Shown here: positions 1 to 5,693 of the stretch, piece after piece
How positions within the stretch are numbered: the first letter of the stretch is position 1
Layout: the number at the start of each line of letters is the position of its first letter
Source of the DNA: Thermoplasmatales archaeon
Lineage (GTDB): Archaea; Thermoplasmatota; E2; DHVEG-1
Direction: 5' to 3'
Length of the DNA stretch: 7,550 nt
NCBI GenBank assembly: GCA_023128855.1
Contig: JAGMDE010000096.1
Coordinates: 1-7,550, forward strand
The notes under the pieces: model-generated
What the model was told of the DNA's origin: nothing
What the model saw: only the letters and a program-made list of their open reading frames with translations
Database searches by the model: none
Translations under genes and position numbers: made by a program

Positions 1-1100
1 ATTTGTTTTTCACGTTTTTTTAGTGACGGAAATTCTTTTACTAAAATATCAAGCTGCATTAAAACAAGTTCTTTCAAAGAACTGTTTAATTGTAATTTTT
101 CAATAAAACGAAGTGATCTTCTAATAATCAATCTCGCCAGATATCCCGCTTTGACATTAGATGGTACAATTCCATCACCGATCATAAAGGAAAGACATTT
201 TGTATGATCTGCAAGTGAATAAATACTAGATGTATCAGATGTATTTTTTGAATTCTTTGTAATCCAGTCAACAATTTCTGGAAAAACAGTGTCATAAATA
301 GTATCTGTTCCCTGTGTCAACCAAGCTATTCTTTCAAGACCATAACCCGTATCAACAATATTCAGAGGATTAGGCAAATATTTTTTCCCTTCAATTACGA
401 AATCGCCTTTTGCATCTTCTACCATATTCATAAAAACAAGCGTAGCGATCTCAAGTCCACCTGCAAGTACCTCTAGACATGGACCGGCATTTCCACCGCC
501 AAACCAAAGCTGTTCTTTGTAATTGGTTTTTTCACGAGGTATCCCTATATAGTTAACAAAATAGTCATCACAGAATCTAACAGTATCCTCTTTGAAATAA
601 ATTTCATCGATGTCTTTATTAAAAGCATGATGCCCCATCATTTCAAATGTTGTAAGATGACGTCCACTTACACCAACATCCTCAAGATCATTAAGACGAA
701 TACAAGGTTGAGAAATAACAAGAGGATTAGCCGGAGGAGGTACTTCTCCTGAAGTTACATGTGGCTGAAAATCTGCAATTGAGGCGATTGTAAGATAAAT
801 ATCAGAGCGCCATCTTGCTACAACAGGGCAACGTTCGCCAGTTTCCGGATATTTTAATCTAGAATGCCCATTTTTCTCAAAAAACGATAAAAAACTTTCA
901 CGGACATCAGAAAGAGTAAATAGCTTTTTTCCAAGAGGATTTCCAATAAAACTATAATCAACACAAGGTTTATCCCCACATAGTTTTGAGTCTTTATCTA
1001 ACGTCCAATAATAATCGCCACATTTTTCGCATTTTTTTCGATAGTAACCATTATCATGGAAGTATTTCAGATCACACTCTTTCTTTAAGAAATCACTCAT
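1..1100 (-). CDS. alaS: Alanyl-tRNA synthetase, N-terminal 366 residues (partial, cut by window edge)
   Basis: Class II aminoacyl-tRNA synthetase that charges tRNA-Ala in the cytoplasm. The reading frame runs from ATG at 1100 off the left edge without a stop. Only the catalytic core and the start of the tRNA-recognition helices are present; the editing and C-terminal domains of this roughly 900-residue family lie outside. Cys24, Cys27, Cys41 and Cys46 form the zinc-type segment typical of archaeal AlaRS N-termini. Other family blocks are RWRSDIY (96-102), PPPANPL (121-127), GRHLTTFEM (147-155), GGGNAGPCLEVL (201-212) and VDTGYGLER (249-257). The helical domain then begins with DGIVPSN (309-315) and RLIIRR (323-328). 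It is transcribed divergently from the DUF1614 gene. A TATA-like box 26-31 bp upstream and no ribosome-binding site suggest a leaderless start at 1100. Identification is very secure. Confidence 0.97.
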   Translation of the reverse strand, partial: MSDFLKKECDLKYFHDNGYYRKKCEKCGDYYWTLDKDSKLCGDKPCVDYSFIGNPLGKKLFTLSDVRESFLSFFEKNGHSRLKYPETGERCPVVARWRSDIYLTIASIADFQPHVTSGEVPPPANPLVISQPCIRLNDLEDVGVSGRHLTTFEMMGHHAFNKDIDEIYFKEDTVRFCDDYFVNYIGIPREKTNYKEQLWFGGGNAGPCLEVLAGGLEIATLVFMNMVEDAKGDFVIEGKKYLPNPLNIVDTGYGLERIAWLTQGTDTIYDTVFPEIVDWITKNSKNTSDTSSIYSLADHTKCLSFMIGDGIVPSNVKAGYLARLIIRRSLRFIEKLQLNSSLKELVLMQLDILVKEFPSLKKREKQ

Positions 1101-1125
1101 ATTTTACCACAGTTTGAAACCGAAA

Positions 1126-1131
1126 TATAAA
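1126..1131 (-). promoter_or_regulatory. TATA-like promoter box for alaS
   Basis: On the minus strand this reads TTTATA followed by TTTC. Its centre is about 28 nt upstream of the alaS ATG at 1100, the distance expected when transcription starts at or next to the start codon. No Shine-Dalgarno sequence lies between box and ATG, consistent with a leaderless mRNA. The assignment rests on spacing and composition only. The palindromic box at 1137-1145 could also be used, giving a leader of roughly 15 nt. Confidence 0.5.
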
Positions 1132-1136
1132 GAAGG

Positions 1137-1145
1137 TTTATAAAT
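1137..1145 (+). promoter_or_regulatory. TATA-like promoter box for the DUF1614 gene
   Basis: The sequence TTTATAAAT is a near-ideal archaeal TATA box centred about 29 nt before the ATG at 1170, again predicting a leaderless transcript. It lies only about 12 bp (centre to centre) from the opposing alaS box, so the two transcription complexes could compete. Just downstream, 1146-1157 (GATATCAATATC) is a perfect 5-bp inverted repeat with a 2-nt centre and sits between box and start. It could be an operator, but it is short enough to be chance in AT-rich DNA. Confidence 0.55.
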
Positions 1146-1169
1146 GATATCAATATCAAAGCCTTCATA

Positions 1170-1880
1170 ATGTTTGCTGTAACTAATTTAACACAGATTG
1201 GTTTATGGTTACTTTACATTAGTTTCCCAATTATTATTCTCTACATATTATTTCTAATATTAACCAAAGCTTTTAGATATATGGGATTTACCTCACTTGA
1301 AGCAATCATAATCGTTATTTGCTCTTATGTACTTGGCATACATTGGACTATAAATTTATTCGATTTCGAATTGACCAATATTTTTGCAAACATATATCTT
1401 TTTCCTTACGATAATTGGAGAATTGGCATCAATATGGGTGGTGCAATTATTCCAATTTTATTAAGTGTTTATTTGATAATAAAAAAGAAAATACCTCTAA
1501 AGAGCGTATTATTTGGAATTATTATTGTTTCAATAATATCCTTTTTTGTTACAAATCCTGTGGAAGATAGAGGAATTGTTGCATATTTTCCATTTTGGCT
1601 ACTACCTGCAATCTTTGCAAGCATAGCTACAGTAATTTTATCATGGAAAAATTTTCATAAAGCTGCACCTCTTGCATACATATCTGGAACAATAGGTGTA
1701 TTAATTGGTGCGGATTTTTTACACCTTCCTGCACTTCTCAGCTTTACTCCTGAAAAAGTTACACCTGCGATTATTGGTGGTGCAGTTGTTTTTGATATGA
1801 TATTTATAACTGGTATAATTGCAGTTATCTTAGATGGATTGATTATGTTCCGCCAAAGATCTAGGGAAGGAGTACATTAA
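1170..1880 (+). CDS. DUF1614 family multi-pass membrane protein
   Basis: This is a 236-residue integral membrane protein of unknown function that resembles the DUF1614 family. Hydrophobic stretches suggest about seven membrane segments, near residues 10-32, 42-60, 88-104, 111-127, 138-158, 165-182 and 199-224. Family-like blocks are INMGGAIIP (87-95), APLAYISGTIGVLIGAD (166-182) and IIGGAVVFD (201-209). Asp182 and Asp209, together with Asn88, are polar residues within or at the edge of membrane segments and look like functional positions. A short basic tail (FRQRSREG, 227-234) should face the cytoplasm by the positive-inside rule. The gene stands alone between a divergent promoter region and a T-rich stretch. 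ATG 1170 is chosen because the TATA box spacing fits it. The family call is from recalled motifs; no substrate can be proposed. Confidence 0.8.
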   Translation: MFAVTNLTQIGLWLLYISFPIIILYILFLILTKAFRYMGFTSLEAIIIVICSYVLGIHWTINLFDFELTNIFANIYLFPYDNWRIGINMGGAIIPILLSVYLIIKKKIPLKSVLFGIIIVSIISFFVTNPVEDRGIVAYFPFWLLPAIFASIATVILSWKNFHKAAPLAYISGTIGVLIGADFLHLPALLSFTPEKVTPAIIGGAVVFDMIFITGIIAVILDGLIMFRQRSREGVH

Positions 1881-1885
1881 TTATC

Positions 1886-1899
1886 TTTCTTTTGTCTTT
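1886..1899 (+). terminator. T-rich tract, possible archaeal terminator of the DUF1614 transcript
   Basis: Directly after the stop codon the plus strand reads TTTCTTTTGTCTTT with no stem-loop. Archaeal RNA polymerase can terminate at oligo-T stretches without a hairpin, so this could end the DUF1614 message before the promoter of the following operon. The tract is interrupted by C and G, so its strength is uncertain. Confidence 0.4.
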
Positions 1900-1930
1900 C
1901 CAAATACTTAATAAATAACTAATATTTTAC

Positions 1931-1943
1931 CCTATAGTATAGG
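1931..1943 (+). promoter_or_regulatory. Palindromic TATA-like box ahead of the coiled-coil/MBF1 operon
   Basis: CCTATAGTATAGG is a perfect 6-bp inverted repeat around a single central G (1937). The centre is 29 nt upstream of ATG 1966, the usual TATA position for a leaderless archaeal mRNA. The symmetry could be incidental to a TATA box or could be a binding site for a dimeric regulator that blocks TBP. A second AT-rich element at 1908-1918 (TTAATAAATA region) might instead drive a transcript with a leader of about 25 nt. GGGG at 1956-1959 is a weak Shine-Dalgarno alternative. Confidence 0.5.
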
Positions 1944-1965
1944 CTAGTACCTTTCGGGGTTTTAA

Positions 1966-2835
1966 ATGAGCGAATCGATAGAGGATCTTGTGAAGACTAA
2001 AGATGAAAATCAAAAAAGAGCTAATGAGTTAAAGGAAAAAAGAAATCAGCTGCACTTAAAATCAAAAAAATTTGCAGATGAACGTGATTCATTGAACTCC
2101 ACAGTTCGTGATGCAAGGAATAAAATATCTGAACATAAGAAGAAAAGAGATGAGTTAAACGAAAGAGTTAGGCATGCAAAGGAACAGAGAAACAAACTGA
2201 ATAAGAGCTATAGTGATATTAAGAAACAGATTGAGAAACTTCAGAAAGAAAGATTATCTTCTTCTGGTATAAACTTGAATGAGCTAAAAAAACAGCTAAG
2301 AACCTTAGAAAACGAGCAGATGACTCAACCCATGTCACCTCAGAAAGAAAAAAAAGTAATAGAAATAATTTCTGAAGTTCACACAAAAATTAAGGAACAA
2401 GAAGATAAGTTAAATAAGGATCCCAAACTTAAAAATGCCATTCAAGAAGAAAAAATTATCAAACAAAAAGCAGAAAAACAACATGATTTAGTTGAAAAAT
2501 TAGCTACCAGGGCTCAAGAAGAACATGAATGTATGATAGAGCTTATTAAACAGCTTGACAACTTGGTGAAGAAAGTAAATGCAATTCAAGAGACCATTGT
2601 AATGACAAAGATTGAAGCAGATACTGTGCACAAGGAATTTATTGAGTGTGTTGATAAAATACATGATTTGGAGAGAACTATATCATCCAGTCAGGAAAAG
2701 AAACGTAGGACCAAGAAGGCGGCAGAGATAACCGTTGCACAGAAGGAAGCAGACGATATCTTTGAACGGTTTAAACGCGGTGAAAAACTTAGCACTGAAG
2801 ACTTAATGGCTTTACAAAAAGCTGGATTAATTTAG
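1966..2835 (+). CDS. Archaeal coiled-coil protein of the COG1340 type
   Basis: This is a 289-residue, highly charged, almost entirely helical protein. It has no signal peptide or membrane segment and is presumably cytoplasmic. It resembles the conserved archaeal coiled-coil family COG1340, whose members are sometimes mislabelled phosphoserine phosphatase; no phosphatase motif is present. Residues 1-95 form a basic Lys/Arg/Glu coiled coil in which R-[DN]-x-L-[NH] recurs at 26, 40, 61 and 75. A break around 97-105 and a proline-containing segment MTQPMSPQ (119-126) precede a second long helix. The C-terminus, FKRGEKLSTEDLMALQKAGLI (269-289), is the typical family ending. Its role is unproven; family members have been compared with eukaryotic ribonucleoprotein-associated coiled-coil proteins. 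It opens a plus-strand gene run with MBF1, Sua5 and Map, suggesting a translation-linked job by inference. The start is set by the TATA-like palindrome at 1931-1943. Confidence 0.82.
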   Translation: MSESIEDLVKTKDENQKRANELKEKRNQLHLKSKKFADERDSLNSTVRDARNKISEHKKKRDELNERVRHAKEQRNKLNKSYSDIKKQIEKLQKERLSSSGINLNELKKQLRTLENEQMTQPMSPQKEKKVIEIISEVHTKIKEQEDKLNKDPKLKNAIQEEKIIKQKAEKQHDLVEKLATRAQEEHECMIELIKQLDNLVKKVNAIQETIVMTKIEADTVHKEFIECVDKIHDLERTISSSQEKKRRTKKAAEITVAQKEADDIFERFKRGEKLSTEDLMALQKAGLI

Positions 2836-2847
2836 ATATTTATCTAA
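2832..2847 (+). repeat. Perfect inverted repeat straddling the coiled-coil stop and upstream of MBF1
   Basis: TTAGATA-TT-TATCTAA has 7-bp perfect arms and a 2-nt centre. It includes the last bases of the coiled-coil gene and ends 19 nt before the MBF1 ATG. Its AT-rich centre is about 27 nt upstream of that ATG, so it could act as an internal TATA box or as an operator for a dimeric DNA-binding protein. MBF1 itself has a helix-turn-helix, so autoregulation is conceivable. As RNA it would be a weak hairpin. Confidence 0.45.
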
Positions 2848-2850
2848 TTT

Positions 2851-2855
2851 GGAGG
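2851..2855 (+). promoter_or_regulatory. Ribosome-binding site of MBF1
   Basis: GGAGG, followed by GATGAT, closely resembles the archaeal anti-Shine-Dalgarno complement. It precedes ATG 2867 by 11 nt, slightly long. An ATG at 2857 right after it would encode only six codons before a stop overlapping the MBF1 start, so 2867 is the true start. Confidence 0.7.
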
Positions 2856-2866
2856 GATGATAAAAC

Positions 2867-3346
2867 ATGCAATGTGAACTTTGTGGAAGCGTTTGTGACT
2901 GTAGACCTGCTACTATCGATGGAGTTAGAATGATGCTCTGTCCTGGCTGTATGAGACATGGGACAAGTATTAAAACAAGTCCGGAACCATCTGCAGGTGT
3001 TAAAAAACCTATTCTTGAGAGGATCAGGAAACCTGCTGTAAAAGATGTATATAAAGATATGGACAAAGAGCTTGTTTCTGGTTGGAATGATTTAATTAAA
3101 AATGCTAGAAAGAAAAAGAGACTTAGTAGAGAAGAACTTGGTTTTAAAATAGGTGAACGTACAGTTACAATTTCAAAAATTGAAAATGGTGATTTAAGAC
3201 CCTCTGATAAGATGGTCAAGAAGCTAGAAAAAGAATTGGGGATTTTTCTCATTGAAGAAGTGTCAAGCGTTTCTTCTATTTCAACTGGCTCTCGTTCTGG
3301 TGATGGCTTAACGCTTGGTGATTTTATTAAAAAAGAAGAAAAGTAG
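2867..3346 (+). CDS. mbf1: Multiprotein bridging factor 1 (archaeal aMBF1), zinc ribbon plus helix-turn-helix
   Basis: This 159-residue protein has the archaeal MBF1 layout. The N-terminal zinc ribbon has Cys3/Cys6 and Cys25/Cys28. A flexible basic linker covers about 35-70. A Cro/C1-type helix-turn-helix spans about 73-128, with the recognition region near ERTVTISKIENGDLRPS (97-113). The tail ends in LTLGDFIKKEEK (148-159), a typical archaeal MBF1 ending. In eukaryotes MBF1 bridges TBP and activators; archaeal homologues have been linked to ribosomes and stalled-ribosome responses, so its role here is probably at the transcription-translation interface. Extra cysteines at 10 and 12 lie inside the ribbon loop and are not part of the usual four ligands. 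It follows the coiled-coil gene by 31 nt and is followed one base later by the Sua5 gene, implying co-transcription. Confidence 0.93.
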   Translation: MQCELCGSVCDCRPATIDGVRMMLCPGCMRHGTSIKTSPEPSAGVKKPILERIRKPAVKDVYKDMDKELVSGWNDLIKNARKKKRLSREELGFKIGERTVTISKIENGDLRPSDKMVKKLEKELGIFLIEEVSSVSSISTGSRSGDGLTLGDFIKKEEK

Positions 3347-3347
3347 T

Positions 3348-3938
3348 ATGAACAAGCTTGATTTATCCAAGGCTATCACGGCGTTATTGAATGGTAAGGT
3401 TATAGTTTATCCTACAGATACATTATATGGTTTAGGTGCGGATATTTTTAATGAAGATGCTGTAAAAAAAATATTTGATATTAAAAAAAGACCTTTGAAA
3501 AATCCTTTACCAATTGCAGTTTCAGATTTTGAAATGCTCGAAAAGATTGCCTTTGTGGATGAAAGATCTGCCAATCTAATTAGTTCATTTTTACCTGGGA
3601 AACTTACGTTAATTTTAAGTAAAAAAGATATAATTCCAGATATTGTAACTGGCGGTCTTGAAAAAATAGCAGTAAGAATACCAGATAATGAAATTGCTTT
3701 AGATATTTTATCAAGATTTGGACCAATAACTGCTACAAGTGCCAATATCCATGGTAATAAAACACCCGAGTTTATAAATGATATTGCCATGCAGTTTTCT
3801 TCAGAAGATGTTGAGGTGTTTTTGGACGTTGGCAGACTTGAAGGCCAACCTTCAACTATAGTTGATGCGTCCGGAAAAGATGTAGTAATTGTACGTGAAG
3901 GAGCAATTAAAAAAGAAGAAATCTTGGATGCGATTTGA
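3348..3938 (+). CDS. L-threonylcarbamoyladenylate synthase, Sua5/YrdC family
   Basis: This enzyme makes threonylcarbamoyl-AMP from threonine, bicarbonate and ATP. KEOPS-type machinery then uses it to build t6A at position 37 of ANN-decoding tRNAs. The 196-residue protein is a YrdC domain without the extra C-terminal Sua5 domain. Visible motifs are YPTDTLYGLG (21-30), KKRPLKNPLPI (47-57, the basic KxR-type nucleotide-binding element), PGKLTLIL (83-90), ATSAN (129-133, the S-x-N element), PSTIVD (168-173) and VREG (182-185). ATG 3348 lies one base after the MBF1 stop, so translational coupling is likely; a TTG at 3315 is in frame but would overlap MBF1 by 32 bases and add an atypical lysine-rich extension. 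No strong Shine-Dalgarno is present; a purine-rich GAAGAAA ends 6 nt before the ATG. Length matches stand-alone YrdC/TsaC proteins, so the symbol is left open. Confidence 0.93.
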   Translation: MNKLDLSKAITALLNGKVIVYPTDTLYGLGADIFNEDAVKKIFDIKKRPLKNPLPIAVSDFEMLEKIAFVDERSANLISSFLPGKLTLILSKKDIIPDIVTGGLEKIAVRIPDNEIALDILSRFGPITATSANIHGNKTPEFINDIAMQFSSEDVEVFLDVGRLEGQPSTIVDASGKDVVIVREGAIKKEEILDAI

Positions 3939-3939
3939 A

Positions 3940-4839
3940 ATGAATGATAAGGTTTATGAAAATTACATACTTGCTGGCAAGATTGCAGCTGAGGCTAGAG
4001 GTTATGGGGCAGGTTTGATAAAACCTGGAGTTAGTTTTTTAGAAGTTGCAAATAACGTAGAATCAAAAATAATGGAGAGCGAAGCAGGTCTTGCATTTCC
4101 TGTTAATATTTCTGTAAATGAGATTGCTGCGCATTATAGCCCAAGACACAATGATAAATTAGTTTTTAAAAAAGGAGACGTAGTAAAATTGGATCTTGGT
4201 GCTCATATTGATGGATATATTGCAGATACTGCAATAACTGTAGAGGTTGAAACCAATAAATATGATGATATGGTTAAAGCTTCAAGTGATGCATTAGATG
4301 TAGCAATAGGAATTATGAAAGCAAATGTTGATCTTATTGAAATAGGAAAAGCTGTACAAGAAACTATTAACTCCTATGGTTTTAAACCAATTAATAATCT
4401 TACAGGGCATAGTATGCAGAGATATGTAATTCATGCAGGTATGTCTGTACCAAATGTTCCTGAAGCTACTCAAAAGGGAAAACCCCAGGTTGGAGATGTA
4501 TTAGCAATCGAACCATTTGCCACTAATGGAGCAGGTCATGTCTCCTCTGGAAATGGAAGTAATATTTACATATGTAAAGATACTTTTAATCCAAGACTTA
4601 TTAGAGATAGAAATACGAGTATAATTTTTAGAAAAATTAAAGGACAATTTAAAACTCTCCCATTTGCACAAAGATGGGTTGAAAAACAATATTCAAATGG
4701 TGATATAACCCTAAGAAAACTTGTGTTCTTAGGTCTAATAAAACACTATCCTCAACTTATTGATGCAAAGAAAGGAATAGTAACACAGAAAGAACATACT
4801 GTAATAATAAACGAAGAAGGATGTGAGATTATAACATGA
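3940..4839 (+). CDS. map: Methionine aminopeptidase, type II
   Basis: This cytoplasmic dinuclear metalloprotease removes the initiator methionine from nascent proteins. The 299-residue chain matches archaeal type II enzymes in length. Substrate-site His65 lies in NEIAAHYSP (60-68). The five metal ligands are recognisable: Asp85 (KLDLG), Asp96 (YIADTA), His157 (TGHSM), Glu191 (AIEPF) and Glu285 (TQKEHT). The type II insertion occupies about 197-270, between Glu191 and the last ligand. ATG 3940 is one base after the Sua5 stop. An in-frame ATG at 3928 would add four residues (MRFE), overlap Sua5 by 11 bases and place the purine tract 6 nt upstream exactly as for Sua5, so it is a real alternative. 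The gene overlaps the next one by ATGA (4 nt), indicating coupled translation. All catalytic residues are intact. Confidence 0.96.
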   Translation: MNDKVYENYILAGKIAAEARGYGAGLIKPGVSFLEVANNVESKIMESEAGLAFPVNISVNEIAAHYSPRHNDKLVFKKGDVVKLDLGAHIDGYIADTAITVEVETNKYDDMVKASSDALDVAIGIMKANVDLIEIGKAVQETINSYGFKPINNLTGHSMQRYVIHAGMSVPNVPEATQKGKPQVGDVLAIEPFATNGAGHVSSGNGSNIYICKDTFNPRLIRDRNTSIIFRKIKGQFKTLPFAQRWVEKQYSNGDITLRKLVFLGLIKHYPQLIDAKKGIVTQKEHTVIINEEGCEIIT

Positions 4840-5693
4840 AAAATAAGAGTTCACTAAATGATACAAAGATTATCAAACTTGAAGAGCTTAGCTGGAAGCA
4901 TATTGGTGAGTTAGATAAAGATAAAACAATTTTCTTTTTGCCTATAAGTCCTCTTGAGGAACATGGTCCTCATCTTCCTGTTGGAACAGACTTATTGACA
5001 ATAAAAGATGCAACTACTGAGGCTATTAAGATTTTAAATAAAGAGCGGCCTGAGCTAACATTTGTAATGCTACCTACAGTACCTGTAGGATATTGCAAAT
5101 TTAATACTGATTTTCCAGGTAGTGTTTCCGTTAGTGGAAACGTTGTTAGAGACATAGTTTACAGTTTTGGTGAATCTTTTGGGCGTCATGGGTTTAAGTA
5201 TCTAATAATATGTACTTATCATATGGCGATTCCGCATCTCAAAGGAATATATTCTGCCATGAAAAAGATAGAGTCTCGATATAATATGAGAACTTGCGAG
5301 CCATGGGGTCCATATTTTTACAATAATGAAGTTGAAAAGCGTGAACCGAAACTTGGTTTTGATACTACTAAAGAAATACACGCAGGTTTCCGTGAAACCT
5401 CTCTCATGAAATATCAATATCCATATCTTGTTGATGAATCCTATAAAAATTTACAGAGCATATATAGATCCCTGAATTCTCCACGAGTTATTGGAAAAAC
5501 TTTCAAACAATTGGGTTTAAAAGACGGTTATATAGGAAGCCCAGCTCGCGCCGATGCTGATTATGGAAGATGGTTTTTTAGCGAAACCGTAAATGTTATT
5601 GTTAAATCAACAATTGATTTATATGAAGGAAAAAAACCACGAGAATTACCAAAAAATATTAAGAAAATCATGAGAGTACTATTTTGGCAATAA
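4836..5693 (+). CDS. Creatininase-superfamily amidohydrolase with a diverged metal-site motif
   Basis: This is a 285-residue cytoplasmic metal-dependent amidohydrolase of the creatininase/ArfB/MftE superfamily. The N-terminal metal motif is intact: LEEHGPHLPVGTDLL (40-54), where Glu41, His43 and Asp52 have the spacing of Glu34/His36/Asp45 in bacterial creatininase. IHAGFRETS (181-189) supplies His182 and Glu187, with the spacing of catalytic His178/Glu183. The usual NGHGGN block is changed to TYHMAI (127-132): His129 is kept, but the flanking Asn and Gly residues are lost. A late GYIGSPARADADYG (231-244) also fits the family. The start overlaps the map stop by 4 nt and GTGAG at 4823-4827 may bind ribosomes. 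The last 15 bases overlap deoxyhypusine synthase on the other strand. The substrate is unknown; true creatinine hydrolysis is unlikely here, and ArfB-type pterin/flavin chemistry cannot be excluded. Confidence 0.87.
   Translation: MKNKSSLNDTKIIKLEELSWKHIGELDKDKTIFFLPISPLEEHGPHLPVGTDLLTIKDATTEAIKILNKERPELTFVMLPTVPVGYCKFNTDFPGSVSVSGNVVRDIVYSFGESFGRHGFKYLIICTYHMAIPHLKGIYSAMKKIESRYNMRTCEPWGPYFYNNEVEKREPKLGFDTTKEIHAGFRETSLMKYQYPYLVDESYKNLQSIYRSLNSPRVIGKTFKQLGLKDGYIGSPARADADYGRWFFSETVNVIVKSTIDLYEGKKPRELPKNIKKIMRVLFWQ
5630..5656 (-). terminator. Two oligo-T tracts downstream of deoxyhypusine synthase (minus strand)
   Basis: Reading the minus strand past the stop at 5679, a T6 run (5656-5651) and a T7 run (5636-5630) occur 23 and 43 nt downstream. 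Oligo-T runs can suffice for archaeal termination. They lie inside the creatininase-like coding sequence, where they complement lysine codons, so they may have no regulatory purpose. Confidence 0.4.

Noticed and set aside
1966..2835. Phosphoserine phosphatase annotation for the coiled-coil gene
   Set aside because: No haloacid-dehalogenase DxDx(T/V) motif or compact enzyme domain is present; the protein is essentially all coiled coil.
2857..2877. Six-codon open frame starting at ATG 2857, overlapping the MBF1 start
   Set aside because: The ATG is immediately next to the GGAGG site, too close for initiation, and the peptide is most simply a by-product of the GATGAT sequence.
2827..3252. Long open frame on the minus strand across MBF1
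   Set aside because: It is antisense to a clear MBF1 gene, is composed largely of Ser/Leu/Phe from the complement of lysine-rich codons, and has no recognisable domain or ribosome-binding site.
3315..3347. TTG start upstream of sua5
   Set aside because: It would add a lysine-rich extension overlapping MBF1 with no family support; ATG 3348 gives the normal YrdC length.
3407..3790. Minus-strand open frame across sua5
   Set aside because: It is the shadow of an intact YrdC-domain gene; its hydrophobic sequence comes from the complement of the conserved codons.
3838..3855. TTGAAGG-CCAA-CCTTCAA inverted repeat inside sua5
   Set aside because: A perfect 7-bp stem of this kind is expected a few times by chance in 7.5 kb, and it lies within the conserved coding region before PSTIVD.
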